NCBI RefSeq assembly: GCF_003672135.1
Contig: NC_039509.1
Span: 14,332,663-14,396,662 of the forward strand
DNA length: 64,000 bases
Direction: 5' to 3'
Source of the DNA: Ooceraea biroi
Taxonomy: Eukaryota > Arthropoda > Insecta > Hymenoptera > Formicidae
Every line of letters starts with the position of its first letter. The stretch's first letter is position 1. Below are positions 11,875 through 27,545 of the stretch, one piece after another. The position numbers were made by a program, and so were the translations under genes. The notes under the pieces were generated by a model. It worked only from the letters and a program-made list of their open reading frames with translations. It was not told the DNA's origin and did no database searches.

Positions 11875-14800
11875 TATGTGTTGATAATAAATGACAAAAA
11901 TTAAGAAATTAAAACAAAAATTTAATAAACATTGAAAATTTATCACGTAATGAAAATATTCTTAAATAAAGTAAGAAAACTAAGACGCTATTTTTATGCA
12001 GTCTTATAACAGTAGTTATTCTACAATTGGTACTCGTGCATGCATCCGCGTGCATTATACGTTCATTGTACATGTACATGTTACATATGCGACGTCTTAG
12101 CGCGGGGTCGACCATGTTAATTAAGTAATTTCAATTAAAATTCTTCAAAGTTCTCCGCCGCTGTCACGGTCGAACCACCATCTTTTCTGCGGGAGTTGGA
12201 CGAGCATTCGTCACCGTAAACAAGCCTTACCTGCTTCAACTTCCGCGCCAATTTGTATGCAAAACTCGCCGCGTAAGCACGTAACCATATCAGAGGCGAC
12301 GTTCCTGTACCGTCGACGACACTGCGGGCATCGAAATGCTTTGTCGCGAAAAAATACGTTTTCGGTACTGTCCGTGGCTGTTCACGATGCGGGTAATGAC
12401 TCGCTGGCTTCGAAATTCAGATACGGTAGTTGTATGATTTATAGTTTCTCGATTATTTATCTTGAAAGATAAATATTTTCATGGGACGAAGGGAATGGAT
12501 AAAATACAAATTGCAATCTTTCTCTTTATTATTTTTGTACTCGCTGCTTGTTTTTGTTTGGTACGAAATGGTTTTGATTCGGAAATACTATATTTCTATA
12601 ATAAATGTGTTCTCTCGAGCTCTCGTGCAATACCAAAAACTATATAGTTCTAATTTTTAATTAAAATAAAAAAGATTAATGAATCCGATATATATTCAGA
12701 GCAGGAGAGGATTATCAAAATTGATGTACATATTTTTGATCATCAAAGTATCTTTTTTTTCCTTTTTTATTATGTACACTTTAGTTCTCTCAATTATGTT
12801 GGAAGAAGTGTAAGTATTTTTCTATTTCAAGAGAGAAATAACCTACAAAACTTTCAAACATCAAATTCATTATAATTAAAATTAAATTATAATTAAATTT
12901 ATGAACACTTTGCAGACTTATTAGATTTAATGGTTTATTTTCATGCATGCAACATTAATTATGTAATTTTAGCTATTAACTAGTTGAATAGACGGAAAAG
13001 ATCAAGCTATTATGTCCATCGCTCTCATGAATAGGGACGCGGCTTTTCGGATTCGCGAATCTTGCGTCATAAAATCACGTTTGATCCCATAAAAGTTGGA
13101 TTAATACCGAAAACGCAATTTCGCCGCGACAGTTTCGGCGCGTCATTGCCGTATAAACTGAAATGGGGTTCATTGTCGTACTGGACCGATCTCTGCAGGT
13201 GTATTGTTAGCGGTAATGCAAGGTAATAGAAAGTGCTTTGACCCGACGCTGTTGAAAATTAAGTGACCGCTGCCGAACCATTGAAATTTATACCCCAGTG
13301 CTCTTGTTGCGGCGCGGCTTGCCCGAAAATCTGATTTGATACGGGGCTAGTAATTTCAGTGGCCCGCAGACTCGATAAAAGGTAAAATTACGCCCTATAT
13401 CGCACGACAAAGCATGCGCTCGTGCGCGCGCGCGTTCAACTTCGAAATAACGTTTCACCGAAGGAAATAGCTTCTCACGTTTTATAATATACATATCCAC
13501 AATTTCGCCGGTACAAACCGGCCCGATCTCTCGCTCCGATGAACATTTAATTACTTCTCAAATGCATTTTTAATATCATTACGTAAAGTGCTCACACATT
13601 ATTACTTGATGCGCTGCTCGTTGTGACAGTAAATGCGGTCGCCGGATATTCTGATGTCTCATTTGCTCGGCATGTGTCGAGTGTCAAATAAAACATGAAA
13701 TGACAACAGAGAGTTACTTTTGAAAATGTTCATTTGAAGTTTAATCATACCTTTCATCGCGAATATGCAAGTTGATTGAATTAAGCTGGCTACAATAGGA
13801 TTTTATTTAACCCAGATAGTACGTGTATGTGGACTAGAAATACCGTACAAAAAGAGAAAGACACGTAGTAGGGCCAATGAGGAGGCTTAAGCGAGTCATG
13901 TCGAATTGAAAGCCCGCTCGCTATCGAGATCCGACATCGCGGATGGGATTATCGGATGCCAAAGCCATGAGCGAAGATGCGGGGAAGACAAGACAGGGAG
14001 GAACGGGGAGGAACAGCGAAAGGTGCATGCGCGATTTGGTGCCGTCGCTTCCGTTTCTCTCTCCGGATGCATCCTCGCCTGGGACGGCTCAATAGTTTAC
14101 GATCCCGTATTCGCTGGCCTGACAAAGTGGAATTCGAGCATTAGAACCTGTAGCAGCCGCTCCCGGAAAACGAGTGGGCCGACAGGGACGCGGCCGTGCC
14201 GGAAATGTGGGTCGGTGTCCTCTCTCGGGCAAAAGCCCGACATGCACGCACAGATATTCTGCGCTATGTGCATCTGCTATCGTTCTTTTGCATACACACG
14301 TACGCCTATCGCGCACGGAAAGCTTACTGTTGATTTTTATTAGCGTCGCGCGCCGCGGCGCGCTTCAGCACATTTTTGTCCGCGCGACATTTTTCTCTCT
14401 AACAATTCGTGACAATAAAATATTATCTGCCGCGATACGCGTAAAGTGCTCAACCTACGCCACCTACGGCAGCGTGCACTTTTTATCGTCGCCGCTACGG
14501 TCATCCTTCTACCGAGTGTCGAAATTCTGCTGGCACACTTCACACGGCCGTGATACTCGAGCTCATCGTTTTTGTGCGAACCTATCGCTGGAAAATCCTT
14601 CTCACGCGCGTAGAATAATTCTTATACGTATGGAAATGAAAAATAAAAATTGGAGGAAAGAAATAATCGTAACTCGTACACTTTGTACACTTCTAAACAA
14701 TTTTCTTATAATTTTAATTATAATTATAATTAGACTTAAAATTTTGCCAAGAGATTCTAATCCAGAGAAAATATATGTGACAAATGACAGAATTTACCAT

Positions 14801-17314
14801 GCGTGTAAATTTATATCGCAAATAATTAGCGCTGCGATTTTGCATCACCGTCAAAGGGATGAAAGACAGATGGGATCATTACGGCAAATATTTGCTTCCG
14901 GACGCGCAATGTCGGTGCCGGTCATAGTCGTAAAACCCGATCGGCGGGGAATATATCCTTTTGTGGTGTGTATAGCGTATGGGACAGAGGATAAACTGTT
15001 AATTATAATTACGTTTCTGCCGGCGTGCATAATGATGACTGATTTGTTCGAGGCAAACACGGCCGATTACGCTGGTGCGTACAATATGGAAATGCGTGGC
15101 TGACCAACACAATAAATTATGATAAATTATATTAAACGACGAATGTGACTTCAACTCGAATGGAAAATGTTACTTTTATTAGATCAGTCATATTTCGAGG
15201 CAAAAAATAAACCATTTGAAACGCGGTAAGACTTCATATAAGCGACTTTTTACAATGGCAAAATGTGCTCGAAAACATTCTCCAGTTGTTAATGGAATAT
15301 TTAGTGAGCAATGAGAATTTGTCAAATGTCGATGATAAAATACCTGCATTATGTTTTTGCATGCTTAATGATGTTAAGTTCTTTTTCGTATATTGTTAAG
15401 GGACATGCAATTACTCGTCTCTTGGCGCGATTTTATCTGACCGTCAATGTACGAGGTGAGGGGTGTCTTTAGGTCGCTTTGAATGAGGCCAAGAATGAGT
15501 CGTAAAAAAGGCGACGTAAAAGGCATCAAGCTGAGAATAGTGTTTTATCACGTTGGGGTTGTTTCTTGTGGAGCATTTCGCGATCGATTATCGCTACACG
15601 GTCGTTGTGCAGTAATTTCTTTACAGCAGAATTAAATGAAAATATTTAAAAAAAGAGAAAAAGGAAAAAAAGACAAAAAAGGTTTAACACAGAGCTTTAT
15701 TTCGTCGAAATGAAATTTATATCTGTGTAAGATCAATGTATCGGATATCAAAATATTTTTTTAAATTTCTGTACAGCAATGAAAAATTTTATTTTCGGGA
15801 GTTTACTGAATTCATTTGGTGCACGGTTGGCTGGTATTTGTCGAAATCAGATCGAACACTAAACGCGCGAGGTCGGCGATGTTCCGTCGAATGTGTGTGC
15901 GTGCGCAGACAGCGAATGCAGGGGCTGACTGGTCAGTGGTAACGATTTAAAGGAGGAGAGGTCGTCGCCGTTTGTTTGGCTGTAAATGGTGAAGGTCTTG
16001 ATGAGGTCAGGCAGACTGATTTGTAAGCTGGCACGCTCATATCTAGAACGTACGGCTATTTTCAAACTATTGGGAGATATCACGATATGTAATGTAATGA
16101 ATTTAGATCTTGCAGAGATATTTCATTTGACAGCAGTATTTCTGCGCAAATATTTTTGCAAAATCTCGCGTCGATATAATGCAGAATAATATACTTTTAT
16201 TGTACGAATATACAAATGTAAACGCTTGTTCTTTTATTTCATTTCTGTATGTGTGCTCTGTTATTATTAAAAGATCGATCGACAGTTCCGAAACGAACTG
16301 ATAGAATGATAGCAACGAGACTGCATGCCAGATTCATTAATCTAAAAGCGTATCTCAACAAAGCTGTGAGTGGAATTTTTTTTGTGGAAACGTGATTTTC
16401 AACTCCCGTTAAAAAAGATTAGGATAATCATCGCCGGTATCCGTGTAGTGGAACCACAGATTACGCCGGACCGCTGGAAGTGTCTCGTCCGAAACATAAT
16501 AACGAAAAAAGAAAACCGAGGGGTAAGAGGGAGGGAGAAAGAGAAAAAAATATACAGAGTCAGGCTTTATCGTACAATTTATCGTCACGACTAACCCTCG
16601 GCGTTATCGCGGATTGGATTAAAACAGTGATTAGCACGAGAATCGGGCGTGTTAGGCGTGCGTGCCTCCCTATACCCTTATCAGCGTTGGCCATACGATA
16701 GCGATCGGACATTTAGTACCCTCGATAGTGACGCTAATCCGGAGTTACGAAGGAAGGAAGCAGTGGTTGTCAACTGTTATCCCACGAGAAACAGCGGTTT
16801 CGTTCGCCGAGTCCGAACACGCAATCAGAGGAGCATGTAAATGGTTAGATTAGACTCGGATAGATGGTCTCGTATAATCGATTACTGGCCAATGCACGCG
16901 GGATGAAGAGTACTTTCCTAAATTCAGCCAGCGTTCGTGCCGATTCGTACTGATGTGGTCGGTAGCCGAAAAATCGCGAGGAAACGGAAGTCGTACGTAC
17001 AGAGTTACTCTTGAAAAAGTGACCGTATATTTCATTTTCGATCAGAGAACAATTGTTTATAATTTTGCAGTGACCTTACGTAATCTTGAAACTTTTTCAA
17101 AATTCAAGATCGCTAATCAAATTAATTACACTTTTCAGAATGATAATAGTATAACTTAAGTTTGAAATATTCTCTTTATAATTTGATATAATAAGCTTTA
17201 CAGATGTAATCTTAAAAACATAATTTTTATATAAAAATCTATCACGTAAACACGTATCAAGCTCAAGCGCGAAATTTATTTTTTCGTTTAGTTAAAGCAG
17301 TATATCTATGTATT

Positions 17315-17317
<3 letters not shown>

Positions 17318-17357
<40 letters not shown>
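17318..17357. repeat. (AT)n microsatellite
   Basis: About 39 bases of uninterrupted AT alternation. Confidence 0.95.
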
Positions 17358-17359
<2 letters not shown>

Positions 17360-20300
17360 GATACTTTCAACGCATCATCTATCAGTGCTCATCTCTATCT
17401 TTTCGATCATTCATTACTGTCCAGACCGTAAGTGTGATTTATGAGGTATCTAATTTGATTAGGACGCGACATGAGTGAGCTGCATGTGGTTGTAACGCCG
17501 ATGATTTCGTAGTGTACCGGTGTGTACCGCTAATGTTACAAAGGGAATCCATTTCATTGATCAACCCTGGAATGATTTATTCCGTCCTGTCAGGCACATT
17601 TTGCATTCTTGGGCGCGGTATCTTCTCGCGCATAAAAGCTTCTGTGGATTTTATTCCGTGGTTACGCGTTCATAATCGTCGTACATCACTCCGAGGGAGG
17701 TTCCACTCTGTTCTTATCGGAACAGCGACCCGACCAATCGGACATTGTGTACTTTGCGTATCCCCTACGTGTTCCCGAGTCACGTTAAAGAATGAAACAA
17801 GCGGTTCACGGCTGATATCTATCTCACAAGATTAATAAGAAGTGCGAGCTTAATAAGAGTTTAGCAAAACCGATTCCATTAAAATAATATCGATCGTTTC
17901 GCATGATTCGTATTGAATCTTAAAAGATACATCCTTTTACAAATGGAAAAACAAAAATTATTATATAAAGCATGCATCGATTCTTCTATAGATTAGAAAG
18001 TATGCCTTATCGGTTATTCTTATCAAATAACGCGTGTTTTTTTCAATGAATTTGAAAATCCGATATTTTTACAACAAAGACAGAGGAGAAGCAACTTCGC
18101 AGATGATTTCGTCGGATGCGTGCATCATTAACATTCGACCCTTGGCACTACCATAGATATAGCCATCTCTTGCTGGAAGCTGCATCGCAATTAATTTTCC
18201 CCGTCAGCTCAACTTTCCGCGAGATGGAGACAATGCCCATGAAATTCTCGTTTTCGCGAATGCGACCGAGATCGTGGTGAGATGGCGAGCGGAGTGCGGC
18301 CGCCAAGTACATTAAGCTGGCAATTAAAAGCGGCGAAGATAATCGGAATAAGGCCGTACCCATGGCGAATCAGCGGTGGCCTGTTCCACGTACAACGCCG
18401 GATCCACGTGCGCTCGGAGTGGCTCGAGGTGTGAGGAGGAACACAAGGGTCGCGGGGGTGAACTCTCGCGTTAATAGGGCCAAGCATTAGGTTATCTCTC
18501 GTGGGCTTACCGGTGGGACTGTGTCGGTGGTTTACGTTGTTCGTGGGTGACGAGGGGGTGAGCGACGCTGCGCCGCGCCGGTCGCGATCTCGCCCGGACA
18601 CGCGTATCTCTTTGATATATTGCTCCGTGAAATGCGTTTTTCCACCAGCGCAACTTTGTAAAACTTGGATGTTCATCCGCTCCCTCGCTCGATTTTCTTG
18701 TCTCTTTAAATTCCCTCTGGAAGTATGACGTTTCTTCTTATAGAAAAAAATGTGATTAATGTAATTAATGTGAAAAATGTAATTACTGTTAATGTGAACG
18801 AGATACGTATTTAAGTGCAACTCCTCGTATATTCAAATGACAATATACTTGTGATAAATGTACATTTTTGTACGTTGTAATAGAGAATTAAAGTTTTTGA
18901 AGCAAGTTAATCAAATTTAAACTTTTTTTCTGCAAAACTAGAGAAAGAATAAGTTTAAAATATCGCTATTGTAGTGTTCTGTTACTTGTATTACACTGCT
19001 GAAAGAGCACCTAATTTAAATTATGTAATTATGTTCAAACTGTCCATTGTATCTTTTTCCTCGGAAAATTAATTCTGTACTATCGCGTGCGACTGTTTCC
19101 ACTCACAAGTTTTAATTTCACCTGTGTAATACACCGGCACTCATCATTCTCGTGCACTCCTCGTGCTGGTATCTCATCCACGGTCTCTATACAACTTTTT
19201 TGGTACGTCGGTCGAGCGATTCCCAATTAACTCCATGACGGGGCTCGTCAAAGGGTCAAAGCATCGAGAGGCCCTTCGAAAAAACGCTCAACAAGATTTT
19301 GCACTCCTATCACCATTTTTCATTTCGCCACTCGCGCGGAAAATACCGAGAAACAAGAACGTCGATGTCGATTGATCGAACAACAACGACGCGAACTTCT
19401 CGTATGCGGTATTGTTGAGAAATGCTGCTCTCACCACACCGTTTCCCGATGCAGGAATTCGTGCAGGAAGGACATAAAAGATTCATTCTTCCTGCCTATC
19501 TGCATGATTAATAATTATTCCGACATTCGCGTTATATTTCGTAATCCGTAAAAGCATATACATATAATATTGCGTGATTTTTTTATGTAAAATCTCTTTG
19601 TGAAATATAAATTTTGATACCTCAATTTAATGACTGCTAATTCATAATATCGAGGAAAGCTAAAAACGTTATATTCAATTAATTTTAAAGAGTGCGAATA
19701 TCAATAATGATACTTTTTTGCTCTCTATGTTTTTTAAATTTGATGTAAATTACTGTATACACCTACTGCTGATTTCTTGGTATCCCGCATGATCCTTGCG
19801 CTAATCCGGAATTCTCGAAATTTCGCGGGAAAATTTTCGTCAAGTAAAATTCGCGAAGTCATCGCGTTCAACGAAATTTCTCCGTAAATTTCACAGCTCT
19901 CTTTATGCTCTCAACAAACCATCATCACGGAAATGACTCTTGGAACGGAGTAAAGAGTATTCGAATGGGAATCACGAGAAAACAGTTGATATTATTGCCT
20001 CGAAACCTTTTCCGGTATTCCGCGATGTTTTGATTTTTACCTTGATCTGTCCGATGGGACACGCGCAACATTTGCATCGCGTGCATATTTCACCGGGCGA
20101 ATGGTGCTCCGAAGTGCTCAACAATGGCCGATATCGGTGGATATCTCTGTACCATTTCTACAAGACGGTCGGGAATATTGAAGACTTTCTGATGCAGTCG
20201 TGAACAGCGATGCAGTCGTGCAGGAAGGAGACAAGGAGAAACTGGAAGTCTGTCGTGAACGCAGCCATTAGCTTGTCGATATTATACTACCGGATGGATA

Positions 20301-23300
20301 TCGCTTGGAAACGGCGCAACATTGTTCGCAACAAATCGTCGTCGGCGATTAATAGACGCGATGGAACCGGCGAGATTGTTTTCACCAGCCATCAATTACA
20401 AATGGCAGTTCACCGCGACGCGATATCACCGATCGTTTCGAACGCGTACGCAAAATCGAGATTTTTAAAATCGAGATATGCGTGGAGCAATAGATGTGAA
20501 TATTTCCTTCATCGCAAACTTTAATGGCAAACTTGAATTTTTCTTTCAATTTGATTTATTCAATATCTAATTAGATGGGATCAAATGTAACTTCGGTATT
20601 TTTTAATAATCTTGTTATAATCGTTTAACGTGGCAAAGAATTTGTTATTAATATTGTACATAATTCTTTTTTAAAACTGGTAAACTCGATTTAATAACAC
20701 CGATTAATTCGTCACAATTACATTTTTATTATACAGAATTGTTTTATTTAATTTAATCCTTTGTTATTTAATTGTAAATCGGTTATTGATACAAAAAACA
20801 TCGAGTAAAAAACTCGGAAAAGCAGTGGCCATCCTTTATTACAAATGGAAAAATATAGGAAAATAGAATATCGGTAACTACCTCTGGAAAAGTTTTCACT
20901 GTAATTTTGATCTCGCAACCACAGCTTGTTCGACTATCGTGTACCTGCACGTTATTTAATTTACGGCAAGGATGAGCGTGCAAAGTTTCTCCACGTTCGT
21001 TAAAATTCATTCCGTTCATGCTGCACGCATTCTCGCGTTAATAATACAGCTCTTACGCTGATCGAAACTTTTTCAATGGGCTTTATAATAAAACATTTTA
21101 AGAAAATTCGCTTTAGAACTTGCTCGCCTTTAATATAATTCTTTCAAAAGGCGAAGCTGGATACAATAATTAGATATTCATGAACATTACGTATGCAGAA
21201 ATTAGAGTAGCACTGTAGTTAATACTTCTAACTTTGATTGCGAATTAATTCGTTAAATTAGGAATACCTGTAGACTTGTAGAGTAACAGATGCTCGACGC
21301 GCGCGCGTTCCGAGCAAGTAATGATAATGACGCGCTATAAAAAGCTCTCGACGAATCGAGTGCGGATTAATTTGATGGGCAAATGACGGAAGACGCTTTT
21401 AGTCGCTTGAAGTCGCCTTCCTGAAGTCTCATACCTGCCAGACAGTATTTAATATCCAATTATATCTTCTTGTTACATCAGAGTGCCAGAAAACCGTTAA
21501 TTACTCTTGAATATCAATACTTTACAGATGTTTCTAATATAGTAAATATCAAATATTTTCAGTAGATGACAAAACTATTTCCTTTATCAGATTTATTTAT
21601 AATTATTAATATCACATATAAAAAATTTGTACTAAAATGAATATTTAAATTTTGCACTGAGGAGGATTGACGTAAGAGTACTCAAAATGAAACTCATGGA
21701 TGAAGAGAAATGTGGTAAGCCCAAAACACTGTTCTGTATGTACGGTCCATGAGGGTGCGAAAATGTACGAGCTGGATCGGAGAGGACGGTAAGACGATCG
21801 CTATGAAAGATCTGGTTCTTCAGAAATTGCCCTCGTGGGAGGGATCTTTACTGGATCATCAGAAAGTTTGGCGCGATTTAAATCTCCGCGGTCGAGGGGG
21901 TGGCGAGCACCTGAAAGATCCGAGATTCGCGTAAAGATATCGGTCGGCCCGTGAAACGTCGGGCGTAAGCCGCGCGGCGCGTAGGAAGCACCTCGTAAGA
22001 CCTTTTACAATCTATAAAGTCGTTGGACGAGGGGCCGAGTTTTTTCCTGGACGGCTACTCGGACCGGGATCCTGGCTCTCCAGGAACGGAACGGAAGCGC
22101 GGCGGCGAAGCGGTGTCGATATCGTCCGGCCGCATAAGGAAACCGCTACTAAAATCTTCAGCCATCCTCTTGTACCGTATTCCGGTATTTACGATGGACT
22201 TGTATGTCTCCTCCTTGTATATCTTGTATTTACACGGGCGTAAATCAGAAGCGAATATGGATGCGGATGAGAATCTGCATTCTCACATGTATCCGTATTG
22301 CAAAAGTACGTAGAGAGATTCTTCGCTTGAGAATTCAACGTGGAAAAAAATTGTTTTATAAATCCAGTAACGAAAATATTTTGGGGAAATTTCCCTGTTT
22401 GATTATTTTGCGACCTGTAAATTGTGGTGTGAACAGAAAACAATTGCTTATTGATCCGCAACACACGCGTCCAAATTTATAGGGATTGAGAATCTGGCTG
22501 GCGTCCGTTTTAAAGCAAACACGGCGTGGTTATCAGCAACGGTGCTTCTGCCGCAATTAAAATGAAAATCGCGTGTAAATCGGTGCGTACGCCGTTTATT
22601 GAGTACACGTTTATCGGCGGAATGCATTTGCGCGGCTGCACCGTCGGAATTGGCCGGCGCAACACGGATTTCGCGCCGGTAAATCCAAAGTTTAGCGCGC
22701 GAAGAGTGCGTTACGCCGGCTGGAGCTTTTTGATGCGGCGCGCGAATTAATTTAATGTAACCAGATCCGCAGGACCGCTTGATAATTCGCGAATACTAAT
22801 ACGGCATAATGTACGTGCATAGTGTACGTGAGCGCGATTCCGGGGCCGGGTGGGTGCGACACGCGCCGACCATCGTGCGGCGTACGCGCGGACGAAGGAA
22901 AGACGTCGCTCGCTGCACCGTGCGAAATGCAGGGTGGTTTAAACGCGGCAAGAGGATTAAGGGATATCGAGGCGCGCGTGGAAATACAAATCGAATGAGC
23001 GGAATCGCCTGTTGCGCGCGCGAACGCACCATCGCGCGAGGTGGTGGAAAAATTAAAATCGCTCGGTGCGGTCTAAACCGACCAACCGTTACTGGGGACT
23101 GTAAGATATTCCGCGATCACCAATCCGTGCGAGCAAGCGGATTCGGTTCGCATCGTATTATGAACGTCTTTCGTGAGATAAAATGATATCCTCTCTCTCC
23201 CTCTTTCTCTTTCTCGCTGTCTCTGTCGCCCTGTAAGCTTTTCGGATTAGCGACAAGTGGAATATCAGAAAACTGTTAGAATTACGCCGGTATTCCCTGA

Positions 23301-23344
23301 GATGAGATATGGATTTCATTTTCGCGTGGAAAGCTTCTCTTTTC

Positions 23345-23346
<2 letters not shown>

Positions 23347-23380
<34 letters not shown>
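23347..23380. repeat. (TTA)n microsatellite
   Basis: About eleven tandem TTA/ATT units, perfect over roughly 33 bases. Confidence 0.95.
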
Positions 23381-26021
23381 GTTATCGTTGTTTTGTTATT
23401 ATGTCAATATATACTGATTAGGATGTAATTAATAGCAAACCACTTTATTTTAACTGAACCGATTAGATCAGATTGTGTGTTATTAATGAAGTTTGACGTT
23501 ATTCATATTCGAAAATATGAATTTTTCATTTGGTATTACTGACTTGAAGAACATAAAATTATATTACGTTGAAATATTCGCGGTGTTTGTCAGAAGCTAA
23601 ATTACAAGCATAGATAGTTGAATTTAATTTGATGAACGAAGGAACTAACCATTTAGTAAAAATTTTAATTAATTGTGCATATATACTTAAAATGTATATT
23701 TTGAGCGGCCAGTTTTATTATAATAAAAAAATATAATTTATATTTCATTACTAGTATCTTGAATGTTATTCTAATAATTTATGCGTCTACGCATATTTAC
23801 CTATATAATATTCTGTTTTAATCTTGATAATTGGTTGTTAAATGCACCTTTTGCATTTGAAGATGAGTATTGGAAGGGAAATTGATTTATTGACAATTTA
23901 AAATTCCGTTTTTCGTGAGAAAATACTAGCGTCTGCGATTGATTCGACGCCGAGTGGCAAGTAATCCCTTCCACGGGGGAGAAACGACTGCGACATTCGG
24001 TGATTTATACCGAGCAGAGGCATCAAAATTTGCGCCGCGGAACTCCCAGAGGTGCTATTCACCCACGTAGATTTCCTATAACGTTTCTCTGTATCGTCAC
24101 GGATTCCGAATAAATAAGGACAGTTTTCTGCTACGAGGTGATTCAAATATACAAATTTCGATTCGATATAGATTCTATTATGAAGCTTTCTTGAGCTTAT
24201 TACTTGTGTCGCGGTGCTCGTTCTCATCTTATCAACGATCGTTTACATTCCCTTGATTCTTTTATGTGCGTGTAAAAGTGGCGTCATTTTCTAACTCACG
24301 CGATCAGAAATGTCCATAGATACGCTTATTCTGCAAATATATATAACAGTTATCACGCGAATAGTTGCGAAATGTTCGTTGGTCGGGTTCCAGAATTCTG
24401 TTTCTCTTTTAAACATCGCGACTTACGTCCACCTATTACAACCTTGCTTTTTACATTTTGCATTGTACTCGCGGCGTAATTTACCGTAACGGTGCTCCTT
24501 TCCTTCGTCGGAACGTCCTATATCGTGCGACCTTTTCGCCATTTCCCTTTTGTCCTCGTGATATCGCATCCCTCTGTTCGCCAGCGACTGATTGTGAATC
24601 GCTTTAGAAACGTTTCTGCATAAGTAGACATTTACGTGAAACAGCACATAATGAAATACATTACTTTTTGGAATTAGAATAATAGAAGTGAAAATGAAGA
24701 AATAAAAAAGAATCGAGATAACGGTAACACGTATTTAGTTTCATGTTTGACTATAATTAAGAAATTCTTTTTTGAGTATAAGTAAAGCGCGATATGCAGA
24801 AATGCGAGATTGAAAGAGGGCAATTTATTTTCATAAATTGCAGAAGGTTTCCAATCCTCAAACGAAAAGCGCGTCGAGAATTTTCCATTATCATGAAAGA
24901 AAGTATAAGAAAATCATTTTGAGATGAAAGGCGCGAGAAAAACTTTTTCTTATCGTCGAACAAAGCTAGTTACTACAAAGAAATTAGTTACTGCCAAGAA
25001 ACGTCGCACGCAATGTCTTTCATTTTATTCCTCTCCGCTGCTTGGAGTTTATCTCTATTTGTATTTTTTTTACAAAGAGCCCGTTGCAATGTATTTGAAT
25101 AAATCGCAGGTAGAAAGCAGATGGCTCTTAAGCGAAAACACGATTCGATGCATCGAATATATTTTGTACGTTATCTTTTGCAATTTAAAATTTTGACGAT
25201 CTTTTTATCATTCCTCGGAAACTACAGGGACAACGCCGGTTCAAAAAGTTTGCCCTAATCACTCGGAGTTAACGGCATCACATTGAGAACGTAGTATTCT
25301 TCCTTTTAATATTTCGGCATTTATCTCAATAGTAAGCACATTTATTTTTCACCTTGTAGTCGACATTATTTCGTCGCGTATCGATAACGGCAAGCAAGTC
25401 TTTTTGCCTGTTTCTCTCTACGCGACTGCTTTAGGAACTGTAGTTACGGAGAAGTAGCGAAATCATTCTGCCGACGTTGCGCTACTTTGCCACAAACGAA
25501 CTTTTGCCGCCGTAAAAAGTAAGCCAACCAAACGCTCGTAAAAGTTAAGGAGGTAAGGATTGCGGAGTTTTTCAAGGGCAGCGTGGTTGATCGAGCTCAT
25601 AGGACGATACAGGGTGGTGAACATAAAAGTAGCAACGTTCTCGTAAGTCCATGTTACCGTTAAATCTCGCCTGGATAAAATCGGAGAAGTGTACGACGAA
25701 CGTGCAGGACGAAAATTGTGCGGACAGGATTTTTATATTTGATATTAAAAATCCGATCAGTCTACTTTCGCTTCTTTTATTTAAATTTATTAGGAAATGT
25801 TTAAGTCCTTTTTAAGTGCTCCATCATACACGACAATCCTAGTGATGCAGAGAAGCAAGAGCCATTTTCTTCTCCACTTATTTTAATTGATCGACTTCCG
25901 CGGGTCTGAAGATCACTGTTAAGTCGTCGGATGAAGGCTCAGACTATTGTCCGTTCGATAATCGATGGCGCGCGTCTCCGCTTTCAGATTCTTAACCATT
26001 GATAATTAGGAAAGAACGAGC

Positions 26022-26047
26022 AAGAGAGAGAGAGAGAGAGAGAGAGA
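26022..26047. repeat. (AG)n microsatellite
   Basis: About thirteen AG units in a row. Confidence 0.9.
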
Positions 26048-27493
26048 CAGGAGAGTACCTCGTAATTTTCCGGCCGGACGGAGATGAAACGCGGATCTTC
26101 AGCATCCTTTCTATCTCGTAACGACTCTCTCATTCTTTGGCTGTCTAGCGCGAGGAGCGTTATCCAAGGGTGACTTGTGCTCCTTTCGGTGCATGATGAT
26201 GAACGTGTCAGATGAAAAGAAAAGGGTAAGTCGAAGAAGAATAGTTCGATGAAAAGGAAGGTAACTCTGTATTGTCGAGAATCGATCATTGCAGAATAGA
26301 GTTGTATCATCATTTCTTAACTGATATTAATAATATTTTTTTGTGAAAAACTGATTCTTGAAAGATGAGAGGAAATTGTATAATGATGAAGAATACTCTC
26401 ACTGTATTGTATTTTACTTTCTATAATAATTTACATAAAATGGAAGATTCAATAATGAACAATTACTCTTTTTCTACTTTCATTTCTTCTTTTCTCTTTC
26501 TCTTGACACGTGCCCTCTTTTTTAACGACTGATTCAACTTTATTTCATTTCATGGTACGTAGTTTCCGACTATGTTACGCTAAGAAATAACTTTCGCGTA
26601 GCTTTTTAGGTGCAGCTAATGTCGTCTTTCACCCTTAGGATCTCATGAAAGAAGAAAAAAACGAGTCTCTCTTGCTCCGACCCTTCGGTTCCTTACTCTT
26701 CTCTATCCCTTCTAAGAAAGTCTGGATTAGCCTGCTCTTTCTTTCTTTTTTTTTGTTGACTTCTTCCATCCGCTTTCTTCGCCGATTTTCTTCGCCAGCT
26801 CGTACTTCTCCTCTCATCTCGATAGACACCATGTGCACACGTATACGTCGCGTACGTGCGAACATAGAGGAGAGTTTTGTGTGCGGAAATTTTGTTCTTT
26901 ACACTTCAAAACTCGTTGATGGTTTAAGTACGGAGGAAAGAGAGAGAGCACGTGTTTAACTTTAGCCGCGTCGTTTCGCATGTACGCTCTCAACAGCCTT
27001 TACCGTGTATATCCCTCGCGCTTGGCAGACTAGAGAATGCTGCTGAAAACTGTACGCGTACGTAGAATATCATGTGTCTACAAATAAAAACGTAAATTTT
27101 ACAGAACCGTGTAGCTTAATCTCCGCTTAATAGTAAATTTTCTACGTAGTTCTTCTCTCTCTCCCTCTCCCTCTCTTCCACGTTCTCCGATTGTATTCTA
27201 TTTTCCACACTATCCCGCAAACGTAATTCCATTATCGTTCCAAACCGACAGTTGCATGATTGCGTGGATATTTCTCCGGTCCGTACTATCCACGAAATCA
27301 GTTCAATACGATTGTCGCCATCTCTGTGTGAATCGTCAAATATATATCTCGCAATCTCTCTACTGTAGTAAACCGAAGCTCATGTCTTATTACAACCCGG
27401 TACATTTACCGTAGCGCGGAATTACCGGCGAAAATCGAGAGAATTAATAGTTAAACGGATTCCGCGAGACTGCTCCGTAATTTTATGTGTAAT

Positions 27494-27545
27494 TCTCTCT
27501 CTCTCTCTCTCTCTCTCTCCTCCTCCCCCTCCTCCCTTCTGCCTC
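27494..27545. repeat. (CT)n microsatellite with CCT-rich tail
   Basis: About thirteen CT units are followed by CTCCTCCCC-type pyrimidine sequence. Confidence 0.9.

Noticed and set aside
18209..18820. 203-codon minus-strand frame
   Set aside because: Its AT-rich start and CpG-rich end have unrelated composition, with no domain and no splice context.
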